Counted from the first letter of the stretch, positions 1-9,683 are shown. The stretch is DNA of 64,000 bases from JAFAFN01 sp963707555 (GCA_963707555.1 CAVPQM010000002.1:248001-312000), one strand, 5' to 3'. Numbers and translations are program-made. Notes: generated from the sequence alone by a model not told the origin.

Positions 1-201
1 CTGTCGGCGACGTACACCCCAGAGGTCGCGGCAGCCGTCGCCGCGTCGGGCACCGGGTCGCCGAGCACCGTCGAGGCGACCGGATCCCCGAGCCCTTCGA
101 TCGCCGAGTCCTCTCTCCCGGCGGTGCAGCCAGCGAGGATCAACGAGCGCGGCGGACGCGGCGAGGATCCGCCGGGTCCTCGGGGTACGAGAGAGCTCCA
201 T
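1..201 (-). CDS. Putative lipoprotein, N-terminal part only (runs off the left edge)
   Basis: Reading leftwards from an ATG at 201, the protein begins with a basic stretch (MELSRTPRTRR) followed by ILAASAA. After a shift of one frame near 146-151 it continues as LILAGC, a good lipobox, and then an Asp/Ala/Thr-rich mature segment that leaves the window. In one continuous frame neither half makes sense, so either one base is extra near 146-151 or the real start lies elsewhere. An AAGG-type ribosome binding site precedes the ATG. The function cannot be told from about 50 residues; a cell-surface lipoprotein is inferred only from the signal. The 250 bases between this start and the next gene hold no clear gene. 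Confidence 0.4.
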   Translation of the reverse strand, partial: MELSRTPRTRRILAASAALVDPRWLHRRERGLGDRRARGSGRLDGARRPGARRGDGCRDLWGVRRRQ

Positions 202-451
202 GGTCCAACCTTCGGACGGTCCGTCACGAACTTGAGCAGGCTTCGGAAGTCGGGTCCGTTCGGCCCATCCACTGGCGTTCGGGCGATCTCGGCAGCCACT
301 CCGGACCGCCGGACATCTGGAGGTGGCTCCTGGCCCGAAGGTCTTGCATCGAGGAGAGTGCTTTGGTATCTGATGGTGGAGCGGCCGTGACCGACCACGG
401 AGCGGCCGCCGAGCATCCATTTCATCCGTTTCCGCACAGGAGGTAGTTGGA

Positions 452-934
452 ATGTTGATTCGCACCGACCCGTTCCGGGACCTCGACCGGATCGCACAGC
501 AGATGCGGGGCACTCTGGCCCGGCCGTCGATGATGCCCATCGACGCATGGCAGGACGGTGAGGAGTTCGTCGTCGAGCTCGACCTCCCGGGAGTCGACCC
601 GGAGAGCATCGATCTGGACGTCGAGCGCAACGTCGTCACGATCCGCGCCGAGCGAACGGACCGAGCGGCGCCCTCCGAGGGCGAGCTCCTGATCGCCGAG
701 CGCCCGAAGGGCGTCTTCAGTCGGCAGCTCGTCCTGGGGGACTCGCTCGACACCGACAAGATCCGCGCCGGCTACGACGCCGGCGTCCTGGTCCTCCGCA
801 TCCCGGTCACCGAGCGTTCGAAGCCTCGCAAGATCGAGGTGGCGTCGGGACCAGGTGGTCCTCGGAGCATCGCCTCGGCCGGAGGCCGCGACGGCGCCCA
901 CGATGCCGCCTCCGAGGAGAAGACGACGGCATGA
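452..934 (+). CDS. Small heat shock protein, Hsp20/alpha-crystallin family
   Basis: A 160-residue protein whose central part (about residues 28-125) reads as an alpha-crystallin domain: a start like MPIDAWQDGEEFVVELDLPG, the DVERNVVTIRAER strand and the LVLRIPV segment that carries the conserved I-x-V-like motif. The N-terminal arm (FRDLDRIAQQMRG) is short, and the tail after about residue 130 is Gly/Ala/Ser-rich and unlikely to be folded. It should act as an ATP-independent holdase in the cytoplasm. A strong AGGAGG site lies about 8 bases before the ATG. The gene stands alone. I looked for HspR (HAIR) boxes in the upstream 250 bases and saw only one half-like CTTGAG near 232. Confidence 0.9.
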   Translation: MLIRTDPFRDLDRIAQQMRGTLARPSMMPIDAWQDGEEFVVELDLPGVDPESIDLDVERNVVTIRAERTDRAAPSEGELLIAERPKGVFSRQLVLGDSLDTDKIRAGYDAGVLVLRIPVTERSKPRKIEVASGPGGPRSIASAGGRDGAHDAASEEKTTA

Positions 935-988
935 CGGGGTCGAGCCGGGCGGACGGCGGGTCCGCCCGGCCCCGGCGTGACCCTGCGC

Positions 989-1420
989 TCAGCCCGGACC
1001 GATCCGCCGCCCGCTGACCTCGTTGACGGTCACCCGGATCCACTCGACGCGCAGGTCGGGTCGGGACCACGGCACGACGGGCAGTCGCTCCAGCCGGGCG
1101 ACCGTCTCGTCGTCGACCACGTGCTGCGCCACACCCTTCGCGAGCACGCTCCATCCCGTGTGCGCCATCGCGTCCCAGTGATCGATCTCGACGCACACCG
1201 CGCGCTCCATGATCGCCGCGCTCAACGTCGAGCCCGCCGCGCTGCGGAACACGACGGCGTGGCCGTCGAGTGCGGTGTTCACCGGGAGGATCACCGGCGA
1301 GCCCTCGTCCACGAACCCGATCCGCCCGACCGGGGCCGTGCCGAGGAGTTGCCAGCACTCCTCTGCGGTGAGGATCTGTTGCCCGGACCAGTCCACGTTG
1401 CTCTCGCTGCGATCGACCAT
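989..1420 (-). CDS. Pyridoxamine 5'-phosphate oxidase-like FMN-binding protein
   Basis: A 143-residue protein of the split-barrel flavin/F420-binding type. The N-terminal LTAEECWQLLGTAPVGRIGFV, the following ILPVNTALDGHAVVFRSAAG and GWSVLAKGVAQ strands match the small PPOX family common in Actinobacteria, often annotated as Rv2074- or Rv1155-like. The exact cofactor (FMN, F420 or heme) cannot be decided from sequence. I chose the ATG at 1420 over an upstream start at 1522 because GAGGAGG sits 5-6 bases before it and the upstream extension is Pro/Gly-rich without family similarity. It is convergent with hsp20 and divergent from the L,D-transpeptidase. Confidence 0.75.
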   Translation of the reverse strand: MVDRSESNVDWSGQQILTAEECWQLLGTAPVGRIGFVDEGSPVILPVNTALDGHAVVFRSAAGSTLSAAIMERAVCVEIDHWDAMAHTGWSVLAKGVAQHVVDDETVARLERLPVVPWSRPDLRVEWIRVTVNEVSGRRIGPG

Positions 1421-1559
1421 GGGTCCTCCTCGCTGCTGACAGGTCAGCGATCTCCTGGGTCCAGCTTCCTCGCCCGGGACCGGCACGGGTAGGGCCCAAG
1501 GTCCTGGTCCGACCCCCGACATCGACGGCGTCGGACACGACGTCGGCTAAGAACGGGCC

Positions 1560-2606
1560 GTGAGTGAGGAACCCGAGCATCATCCCGACGACGAGGACGT
1601 CGTCCCGGACGGCCACCTCGACGAACCGACCGGCGACGAGGCGCCGACCGACGACAGGGCGGCCGGCGACGCTGCAGGCGACGGCGGCGACGACCACGGG
1701 TCCCCCGGAGCGGGGTCGCGCCGCAGGCGGCTGATCGTCGCAGCAGTGGTCGCGGTGATCGCCGCGGTCGCGCTGGGCGTGCTGCTCGGCGGCGGCGACG
1801 ACCGCGGCAGCGCCGACGACGCCGACGTGACCACCACCACGCGCGACATCCCGACGAAGGTGCTCGATCCCGACACCGCCGAGATCGCGACGGTGAAGGA
1901 GTCGGTCACGCTCGTCGAGGTGCTCTCCGACGCGCCCGCCACATGGCACGACTCCTCGGAGGCGGTGCGCATCGACGACGCCTCGGTCGTGCGCGGCGAA
2001 CCCGGCCCGAACGCCGAGGACCCCCTGCCCACCATCGAAGGTCCGATCATCGGGCGCTACGAGGTCGACGACGGCTGGGAGTTCACCAACCCCGGCCCGT
2101 ACCTGCCCGCCCAGCCGATGACCTTCCTCGTGGTCGAGCGGCGCGACGAGTGGGCGAAGGTGCTCGTGCCCGTGCGGCCCAACCACACCGAGGGCTACGT
2201 GCGTCTGTCCGACGTCGAGATCACCACCACCGGGTTCCGCATCGAGGTGTCGCTGTCGGACACGACGCTCACGGCATTCGACGGCGACGAGGTCATCGCC
2301 GAGACCTCGGTGGTGATCGGTACGCCGTTCTCACAGACCCCGACCGGGCTCTTCTACGTCACCGACATGGTTCCCTACGAGAACCCCGACGGCGTGTACG
2401 GCCCGATCGCGCTCGCCACGAACGGCTACAGCGAGTGGATGGACGAGTTCGACACGGGCGTCCCGGTCGTCGCGCTGCACGGGACCAGCCGACCGGAGCA
2501 GGTCGGCGAGGCGATCTCGAACGGCTGCATCCGCGTCCCGAACGACATCATCGACATGCTCGCCGAGACCGTGCCACAGGGAACACCGGTGCTCATCACG
2601 CCGTGA
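1560..2606 (+). CDS. L,D-transpeptidase (YkuD domain), membrane-anchored
   Basis: A 348-residue protein that should make 3-3 peptidoglycan cross-links or attach proteins to the wall outside the membrane. Residues 1-55 are a highly acidic cytoplasmic tail, then a basic RRRR stop-transfer start, one transmembrane helix (about 58-77), a spacer with an SH3-like region near 140-215, and a C-terminal YkuD domain (about 225-348). The catalytic signature is clear: HGTSRPEQVGEAISNGCIRV, with the nucleophilic Cys in SNGCIR and the conserved His and Gly. The start is GTG at 1560. It is not in an obvious operon; the next gene is convergent, 37 bases away. Confidence 0.9.
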   Translation: MSEEPEHHPDDEDVVPDGHLDEPTGDEAPTDDRAAGDAAGDGGDDHGSPGAGSRRRRLIVAAVVAVIAAVALGVLLGGGDDRGSADDADVTTTTRDIPTKVLDPDTAEIATVKESVTLVEVLSDAPATWHDSSEAVRIDDASVVRGEPGPNAEDPLPTIEGPIIGRYEVDDGWEFTNPGPYLPAQPMTFLVVERRDEWAKVLVPVRPNHTEGYVRLSDVEITTTGFRIEVSLSDTTLTAFDGDEVIAETSVVIGTPFSQTPTGLFYVTDMVPYENPDGVYGPIALATNGYSEWMDEFDTGVPVVALHGTSRPEQVGEAISNGCIRVPNDIIDMLAETVPQGTPVLITP

Positions 2607-2643
2607 GCGACGACAGCACCCCCTGGCGGGCTGGAGCGGGGCG

Positions 2644-3201
2644 TCAGCCCAGGCGCAGACCCATCTCCTCGAGGCGCACGTCGGCACCTTCTTCTCCGAC
2701 GCCGAGGATGCATGCGATCGCACGCATGTCGTCGCGGCGGATGGTGAGCACCCGGCCGTTGAAGTCCTGGCGCTGCACCTGGATCATCCGCAGGTAGCGC
2801 GACAGCATCTCGGATTCGGCACCCGGCAGCTGCTCGAGACGGGTCAGGTCGATGCGTGCACCGGCGACCTCGGGATCACGGCGGACCGGCACCTCGTGCT
2901 CCGACTCGCCCTCACCGCCGGGCAGCAGCTGGTCGACGGGTACCCGGTAGAACCGCGCGAGCCGCTGCAGCCGCGGGACCGAGATCGCCCGCTCGCCCCG
3001 CTCGTAGGCGCCCAGCACCGACGCCTTGAACTCCTGGGTGGAGATGGCCTCGACCTCTTGGAGCGACAGTCGCTTCTGGCGGCGGATGTGGCGCAGACGC
3101 TCCCCGACCGCCTTGCTGTAGTCGTCGCGCACCTCGGTGTCGTCGACCGCATCGCCACTGGACACGTCGGTGACCATGTCGTCGCTGTGCGTCGTGATCA
3201 T
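2644..3201 (-). CDS. bldD: BldD-like transcriptional regulator with c-di-GMP-binding signature
   Basis: A 185-residue protein: an XRE-type helix-turn-helix (about residues 27-95) with the BldD-like run VLGAYERGERAISVPRLQRL, then a C-terminal domain with the layout of Streptomyces BldD. In BldD the second domain binds a c-di-GMP tetramer through RGD-x8-RQDD. Here residues 144-158 read RQD, eight residues, then RRDD, so every charged position is kept with two conservative changes (G to Q, Q to R). This points to a c-di-GMP-responsive dimeric repressor of developmental or cell-cycle genes. A diguanylate cyclase lies at 44565-46062 in the same window. An imperfect inverted repeat at 3228-3254 is a candidate self-operator. 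The start could also be an internal Met at residue 9. Confidence 0.8.
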   Translation of the reverse strand: MITTHSDDMVTDVSSGDAVDDTEVRDDYSKAVGERLRHIRRQKRLSLQEVEAISTQEFKASVLGAYERGERAISVPRLQRLARFYRVPVDQLLPGGEGESEHEVPVRRDPEVAGARIDLTRLEQLPGAESEMLSRYLRMIQVQRQDFNGRVLTIRRDDMRAIACILGVGEEGADVRLEEMGLRLG

Positions 3202-3227
3202 CGTGAAGGCCCTCTCATCTGCCCCGG

Positions 3228-3254
3228 ACCGGTGTTCGTCGAAGAACCACCGGT
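3228..3254. promoter_or_regulatory. Imperfect inverted repeat upstream of the BldD-like gene
   Basis: ACCGGTG and its complement CACCGGT flank a TTCGTCGAA core, giving a 27-base near-palindrome with one unpaired base, 27-53 bases before the regulator's start. Position and symmetry fit an operator or a leader hairpin. The ends contain GGTGA/TCACC-like pieces that resemble half of the BldD consensus, but not a full site. Confidence 0.35.
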
Positions 3255-3316
3255 GACTGCCGCTGCACCACTCTGCGTCAACCTAGGCGCCCGAACCATG
3301 AGAAGAAGTGCCCATC

Positions 3317-4078
3317 TCAACACTCAGGGTGATGATCCTGTCGGCCCATCGGCTCCGACTCCCCCTTCGACTCCGACTCCCCCACGGCGCCGAGTCGCAG
3401 CGCCGCGCTCGGCGCGCCCGCGGTGATCGCGGCGGTCTCGGCACGCAACACGTGTGCGCCGAGCGTGACGGTCTCGGCACCATCGAGCTCGTCGACGCTC
3501 CAGCCACCCTCGGGCCCCACGGCGATCACCACGTCGCTGCGGCGCAGCGGTCGCCCGCCGACGTTCGCGAGCACCGCACCGTCGGCGCGGAGGTCCGCGA
3601 CGGAGCGCACCTCGTCGACCTCGGGGACCCACAGGCGACGGCACTGCGAGCACGCCTCACGGGTGACTCGCCGGAGTCGCTCCAGGTGCTTGTGCGCTCG
3701 GGCCTCGTCCCAGCGCACGACCGAGTGGCGGGCATCGACGGGCACGATCCGGTCGACGCCGAGCTCGGTCAGCTTCTGCACCACCAGCTCAGGCTTCCCG
3801 CCCTTCACCAGCGCGAACGCGACGGTGAGCGACGGAGTCGGTCGCGGCTCGTGGCCGACCTCGCCGAGTGGCACGAGCGGCGCGGTCCCGTCGAAGGTGC
3901 AGCGACGCCAACCGCCGGCGCCGTCGGTCGCACAGACCTCGACACCGGGACGCAGCCGCAGCACCCGCGCCAGGTGGTGCAGATCGGCGTCCGCGAGCAC
4001 CGGCGCCTGCAGCGTGTCGACGAACACCAGCGCCGCAGCGTCGAGCCACGGCACTCCGTGGACCCCGGCGGTGGGCAC
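3317..4078 (-). CDS. rsmE: 16S rRNA m3U1498 methyltransferase RsmE
   Basis: A 253-residue SPOUT-class methyltransferase that methylates N3 of U1498 in 16S rRNA using SAM. The N-terminal PUA-like part (HHLARVLRLRPG) is followed by the SPOUT domain with KLTELGVDRIVPV, the VAVGPEGG-type motif (IAVGPEGGWSVDEL) and LGAHVLRAETAAI, which form the SAM-binding trefoil knot. The C-terminus ends in a short Glu/Ser repeat (GESESKGESEP) produced by a repeated CTCCGACTCCC stretch. The start is GTG, three bases after the dnaJ stop, so it should be translated with dnaJ in an hrcA-dnaJ-rsmE operon. Confidence 0.93.
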   Translation of the reverse strand: MPTAGVHGVPWLDAAALVFVDTLQAPVLADADLHHLARVLRLRPGVEVCATDGAGGWRRCTFDGTAPLVPLGEVGHEPRPTPSLTVAFALVKGGKPELVVQKLTELGVDRIVPVDARHSVVRWDEARAHKHLERLRRVTREACSQCRRLWVPEVDEVRSVADLRADGAVLANVGGRPLRRSDVVIAVGPEGGWSVDELDGAETVTLGAHVLRAETAAITAGAPSAALRLGAVGESESKGESEPMGRQDHHPEC

Positions 4079-4081
4079 CGC

Positions 4082-5206
4082 TCAGCCCTTGAAGGCGGTC
4101 TTGAACCGGGAGAAGAACCCCTCCTCGGCGGGAGCGACCTCTTCGCCTCGCACGGTGGCGTAGTTGCGCAACAGCGCCTCGGACTCCTCGTCGAGCTTGG
4201 TCGGGATCTCGACGCCGACACGGACCAGGAGGTCGCCGCGGCCACGCCCGTCGAGCCGGGGCACTCCCCGGCCCTTGAGCTTGAACACCTTCCCCGCCTG
4301 GGTGCCTCGCGGGATGATCAGGTCCTCGGCGCCGTCGAGCGTCTCGAGCTCCAGGTGGGCGCCCAGGGCGGCCTGGGCCATCGTGATGTCGAGCTCCTCG
4401 ACCAGGTCCTCACCGTGACGCACGAAGCGGTCGTGGGACTTGACGCGCAGGCGCACGTACAGGTCACCGGGCGCCCCGCCGCGGACGCCGACGGCTCCGC
4501 GGCCGGTGAGCCGCAGCGTCGAGCCCTCGTCGACACCGGCGGGCACGTCGACGGTGTAGGTCTTCTCCTCGATCAGCCGTCCTGCGCCGCTGCACTCGTG
4601 GCAGGGCGACTCGATGATCATCCCCTGGCCGCTGCAGCGCGGGCAGGCCGACGCCGACACGATCTGGCCCAGCACGGTCTGGCGCACGACGCGGACCTCG
4701 CCCGCGCCGCCGCAGTCCGGGCAGGTCATGGCCGACGTGCCCGGCTCGGCGCCGGTCGACTCACACGCCTCGCAGCGCACCGCGGTACGGACCGAGACGT
4801 CGCACTGGCAGCCGAACACGGCGTCGGTGAACTCGAGCACCGCCTGCGCGTCCAGGTCCTCGCCCCGCGGCGGACCCGACGGCCCGCGCCCGCGCCCGCC
4901 TCCGCCGAAGGGGTTGTTGCCGCCGAAGAACGAGTCGAACAGGTCGCCGAGTCCACCGGCACCCGATCCGAACGGATCGGAGAAGTCGAAGCCGTTGGAG
5001 TTGCCGAACCGGTCGTAGCGGTCACGCTTGGTCGGGTCCGACAGCACCTCGTAGGCGGCGGAGAGCTCCTTGAAGCGGGTCTCCGCGGTGTGGTCGTCGG
5101 GGTTCGCGTCGGGATGCGACTCCCGTGCGAGCTTCCGGTACGCCTTCTTGATCTCGTCCTGGGTGGCGTCGCGTTCGACACCGAGGATCTCGTACAGATC
5201 TGTCAC
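4082..5206 (-). CDS. dnaJ: Chaperone DnaJ
   Basis: A 374-residue type I Hsp40. The J domain (about residues 1-68) carries the HPD tripeptide that stimulates DnaK ATPase. A Gly/Phe-rich linker follows (FDFSDPFGSGAGG, NPFGGGGRGR). The zinc-binding region has four CxxCxGxG repeats: CEACESTG, CPDCGGAG, CPRCSGQG and CHECSGAG. Two C-terminal substrate-binding beta domains complete the normal length. The GTG start lies 4 bases after the hrcA stop, so the two are co-transcribed and under HrcA/CIRCE control. This is the second dnaJ type usually found in Actinobacteria next to hrcA, rather than the one beside dnaK. Confidence 0.96.
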   Translation of the reverse strand: MTDLYEILGVERDATQDEIKKAYRKLARESHPDANPDDHTAETRFKELSAAYEVLSDPTKRDRYDRFGNSNGFDFSDPFGSGAGGLGDLFDSFFGGNNPFGGGGRGRGPSGPPRGEDLDAQAVLEFTDAVFGCQCDVSVRTAVRCEACESTGAEPGTSAMTCPDCGGAGEVRVVRQTVLGQIVSASACPRCSGQGMIIESPCHECSGAGRLIEEKTYTVDVPAGVDEGSTLRLTGRGAVGVRGGAPGDLYVRLRVKSHDRFVRHGEDLVEELDITMAQAALGAHLELETLDGAEDLIIPRGTQAGKVFKLKGRGVPRLDGRGRGDLLVRVGVEIPTKLDEESEALLRNYATVRGEEVAPAEEGFFSRFKTAFKG

Positions 5207-5210
5207 GACC

Positions 5211-6230
5211 TCAGCCTTCGCTCAACAGGTTGCTCAACCGCTGGCTGACCACAGCCACTGCGGACAGCGTCTCGGGGTAGTTCATGCGGGTCGGTCCCAG
5301 CACGGCGATGGCGCCGGCCGGCTCTCCGCCCGCGGCATAGGGGGCGACGACCAGCGAGCATTCCGCGAGCGGCGCGACGCCGCTCTCGGAGCCGATCGAC
5401 ACGGCGAGCCCGCCGTCGACGAGCTCCTTGAGCAGGCTCACGACGACGAACTGCTGCTCCAGCAGCCCGAGCACGGACTCGATCGTCTCGCGTGCGTCGA
5501 AGGAGCCGGCGATGCGCGCCCGGCCGTCGACGAAGACGTGCTGGCCCTCGGCCTCGACCGCGTCGACCAGCGCCGAGGCCGCCGCGACGGCGAGCTCGGA
5601 GCCACGCACCGGCGGCGGGGCCCAGCCGGCGAGCGACGAGGCGGTCGCCCCGACCAGATCGGCCGCCAGCACTGCGTTCGCGTCGGACAGGACCTCGACG
5701 TCGACGTCGACGTCGTCGGCCAGGTCGATCGTGCGCTTCAGGATCACACCGTTGCTCATGACCATGATCGCCAGCACGGTGCGGGGACCCAGGTCGATCA
5801 GCTGCACCGAGCGGATCGTCGAGACGTCGTGGGACTCGCCGACGACGACCGCGGCGGTGCCGGTCATGTCGGAGAGCAGCCGGCTGGTCTCGGCCAGCAT
5901 GTGCTCGATCTCGCCGTGGGCAGTCGCGAAGAACTCCCGGACCATCCGGACGCTCGTCGGGTTCATCGGGCCAGGCCCGGTCAGGTTGTCGACGAAGAAG
6001 CGGTAGCCCTTCTCGGTCGGGATGCGCCCCGCGCTCGTGTGGGGCTGGATCAGGTAGCCCTCACGCTCGAGCAGGGTCATGTCGTTGCGCACGGTCGCGG
6101 AGGACACGGCGACGTCGGTGCGGGCGGACACCGTGGACGAGCCCACCGGTTGGGCCGTCTCGATGTACTGCTGCACGACGGCGCTCAGGATCGCCGCTTT
6201 GCGCTGATCCAGATGTCGGTCGTCGGCCAT
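5211..6230 (-). CDS. hrcA: Heat-inducible transcription repressor HrcA
   Basis: A protein of about 339 residues that represses heat-shock operons by binding CIRCE elements, with GroEL as its usual folding partner. The N-terminal winged helix (DQRKAAILSAVVQQYIETAQPVGSS, then VSSATVRNDMTLLEREGYL and HTSAGRIPTEKGYRFFVD) is fully typical, and the C-terminal GAF-like and inserted domains follow. I chose the ATG at 6230; a GTG two codons upstream (6236) is also in frame. A CIRCE element begins exactly at this start codon, so HrcA should repress its own operon (hrcA-dnaJ-rsmE). Confidence 0.95.
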   Translation of the reverse strand: MADDRHLDQRKAAILSAVVQQYIETAQPVGSSTVSARTDVAVSSATVRNDMTLLEREGYLIQPHTSAGRIPTEKGYRFFVDNLTGPGPMNPTSVRMVREFFATAHGEIEHMLAETSRLLSDMTGTAAVVVGESHDVSTIRSVQLIDLGPRTVLAIMVMSNGVILKRTIDLADDVDVDVEVLSDANAVLAADLVGATASSLAGWAPPPVRGSELAVAAASALVDAVEAEGQHVFVDGRARIAGSFDARETIESVLGLLEQQFVVVSLLKELVDGGLAVSIGSESGVAPLAECSLVVAPYAAGGEPAGAIAVLGPTRMNYPETLSAVAVVSQRLSNLLSEG

Positions 6231-6256
6231 TGGCACTCAGTGTACGCGAGTGCCAG
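6230..6256. promoter_or_regulatory. CIRCE operator (HrcA binding site) at the hrcA start
   Basis: The sequence reads TTGGCACTC, nine bases, then GAGTGCCAG, against the consensus TTAGCACTC-N9-GAGTGCTAA. The inner eight bases of each arm (TGGCACTC / GAGTGCCA) are perfectly complementary. It overlaps the hrcA start codon, so bound HrcA would block transcription start or elongation of the operon. Confidence 0.88.
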
Positions 6257-6306
6257 CCGCATCCCTTGATCAGGGGGGGGCGGCTCACCACTTACGGACC
6301 GGTCGC

Positions 6307-7320
6307 TCAGCGGCCGGTCTGTGTCGCTGCGATGGCCCGGTACAGCGGGTCGCCCGTCGCCCGCTCCTCGAGCATCGAGGCGTAGACGAGCTTGACGACG
6401 TGCGGGTCACCGCTGTCCAGCGCGGCGCTGGCGATGCCACGCCAGTCGCCGGGTGCGGCTGCCCGTCGCGCCGCCGTGTCGGCATCGGGTGGCAGTGTCC
6501 CACCGAAGCTCAGCATCGCCGCGGCGAGCGCCTGCGCGGTCCGCAACGCCAGCTCGTGCCGATCGTCGGCCGAGAGGTACGCCGCCAACGCCCGCACCGC
6601 CCGGGTCCCGGTGACCAGGTGCAGCGTGCCGAAGTGTCCGGGTGCGACATGGCTCGCTGCGGCCAACGCGGCCAGTTCGTCCAAGGTGGTCCCGTCGACG
6701 CGCAGCCGATCCATCTCGGCGACGAACCAGGGCTGTGCGGCGACCCCGTGCACGTCGAGCCGCGAGGCGGCTCCCGCGTCGGGGTGCTCGAGCACACGCC
6801 GCACCACCTCGGCCACCCCCAGGTCACCGCCGCCGGCGGGACGCTCGGGCAACGGGGTGTCGTGTGCCTCCCAGTTCTCGAAGGCGTTGGCGACCTGCGC
6901 GGTGTGACCGGCATCGATGGCCAGCTCCAGCCGGATGGGAGCGTGGAAGAACTGCGACTCGGGGGCTGCGAGCACGCCGGGCAGACGTCGCCGCACCTCG
7001 GCCTCGATGCCGTCGACGTCCATGCGTTCGATGGGACCGTCGAGGGTGTCCGGCCGGTCCCGCGGGATCAGGAAGTCGTCGCTGGTCTGCGTGTCGTACC
7101 ACTGCTGCAGCTCGTCGGCAGAGGCTCCGAGCCGTGCGGCGGCGACCAGGCTCATCGCCAGGTGGCTGATGAATCCCGAGCGGGCGCCGGGCCGGTAGTC
7201 GAGCTCCGCGACGAGCAGCCGCTCGAGCGCAGGGCCTGCGTCGGACCGTCCGAGATCGACGATCCACTCGATCGATGCGGTCCCGCTCGCCGGGGTGGTG
7301 GTGGTCGCAGTGGTGTCCAT
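6307..7320 (-). CDS. Questin-oxidase-like protein (DUF4243 family)
   Basis: A 337-residue protein. Residues about 40-70 (RPGARSGFISHLAMSLVAAARLGAS), the central FHAPIRLELAIDAGHTAQVANAFENW and the C-terminal HVVKLVYASMLEERATGDPLYRAIA match the pattern of the questin oxidase-like family, whose fungal members carry out Baeyer-Villiger-type oxidation of anthraquinones. The substrate here is unknown. The promoter is a SoxR-type element placed so that the transcript would start almost on the ATG (see 7328-7358), with soxR 84 bases away on the same strand. That makes this gene a likely SoxR target responding to redox-cycling compounds, for example quinones, which fits a quinone-modifying enzyme. Function is inferred; family membership is fairly sure. 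Confidence 0.68.
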   Translation of the reverse strand: MDTTATTTTPASGTASIEWIVDLGRSDAGPALERLLVAELDYRPGARSGFISHLAMSLVAAARLGASADELQQWYDTQTSDDFLIPRDRPDTLDGPIERMDVDGIEAEVRRRLPGVLAAPESQFFHAPIRLELAIDAGHTAQVANAFENWEAHDTPLPERPAGGGDLGVAEVVRRVLEHPDAGAASRLDVHGVAAQPWFVAEMDRLRVDGTTLDELAALAAASHVAPGHFGTLHLVTGTRAVRALAAYLSADDRHELALRTAQALAAAMLSFGGTLPPDADTAARRAAAPGDWRGIASAALDSGDPHVVKLVYASMLEERATGDPLYRAIAATQTGR

Positions 7321-7327
7321 GCGGACG

Positions 7328-7358
7328 ACCGTACGAGCTCAAGTGAACTTGAGGTCAA
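7328..7358 (-). promoter_or_regulatory. SoxR-type promoter (19-bp spacer) of the questin-oxidase-like gene
   Basis: Read on the minus strand: -35 TTGACC (7353-7358), a 19-base spacer, -10 TACGGT (7328-7333). The palindrome CTCAAGTGAACTTGAG (7338-7353 on the plus strand) fills the spacer and matches the known SoxR box core CTCAAGTTAACTTGAG except in the centre. The over-long 19-base spacer is the hallmark of promoters that MerR-family activators untwist. Only seven bases separate the -10 from the ATG, so the mRNA is probably leaderless. Confidence 0.82.
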
Positions 7359-7403
7359 GGGGTGGTCGGAGGAACTCCCCGGCTCAGTCGTCCTCGAGGA
7401 CGC

Positions 7404-7844
7404 TCAGTCGTCCTCGAGCACGAAGCGCGGGCCGCTGCCCCCCGCCGCTGCCTCGTCACCCGGGTTCACCAGCCGGCACGCCTTCATCGACAGGCAGCCA
7501 CAGCCGATGCACCCGTCGAGGCGGTCCCGCAGCCGTTCGATCATCGCGATCTGCGCGTCGAGTCGAGGCCGCCACGACGCCGAGAGGCGTGACCAGTCCT
7601 TCTCGCTCGGTGCGTGGTCGGCCGGCAGCGTCGCGAGCGCCTCGCCGATCTCGTCGAGCGACAACCCGACCTGCTGCGCAGCCCGCACGAAGGACACCCG
7701 CCGGATCGTGTGGCGCGAGTAGCGCCGCTGACCTGCGGCGGTGCGGTCCGCACTGATCAGGCCGAGCTCCTCGTAGTACCGGAGGGCCGAGGGCGCGACA
7801 CCCGTCCGCTCGCTCACCGCTCCGATGGTGAGCACGGAGTCCAT
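7404..7844 (-). CDS. soxR: Redox-sensitive transcriptional activator SoxR
   Basis: A 146-residue MerR-family regulator. The DNA-binding helix-turn-helix with wing (GAVSERTGVAPSALRYYEELGLI, RRYSRHTIRRVSFVRAAQQVG) is followed by a dimerisation helix and the [2Fe-2S] ligand motif CIGCGCLSMKAC (C-x2-C-x-C-x5-C), which is diagnostic for SoxR. Oxidation of the cluster by redox-cycling compounds turns on target promoters. The only SoxR box seen is in front of the questin-oxidase-like gene downstream. The last 20 bases with the stop codon are repeated in tandem just beyond the gene (7383-7423). Confidence 0.93.
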   Translation of the reverse strand: MDSVLTIGAVSERTGVAPSALRYYEELGLISADRTAAGQRRYSRHTIRRVSFVRAAQQVGLSLDEIGEALATLPADHAPSEKDWSRLSASWRPRLDAQIAMIERLRDRLDGCIGCGCLSMKACRLVNPGDEAAAGGSGPRFVLEDD

Positions 7845-7883
7845 CAGCGAGCCTCCATCAGCGAGGGTCCATCGGATGCAGGC

Positions 7884-9683
<1,800 letters not shown>

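Noticed and set aside
200..451. HspR (HAIR) operator upstream of hsp20
   Set aside because: Only one CTTGAG-like half is present near 232; no matching second half at the right distance.
3308..5248. A 646-residue open frame on the plus strand, and similar long frames such as 10190-12829, 14312-16345, 25880-27751 and 27767-30343
   Set aside because: These lie antisense to rsmE/dnaJ, the fusion gene/holA, comEC, LivHM and the acyl ligase. They are His/Arg/Asp-rich translations with no family likeness, a usual shadow of codon bias in GC-rich DNA.
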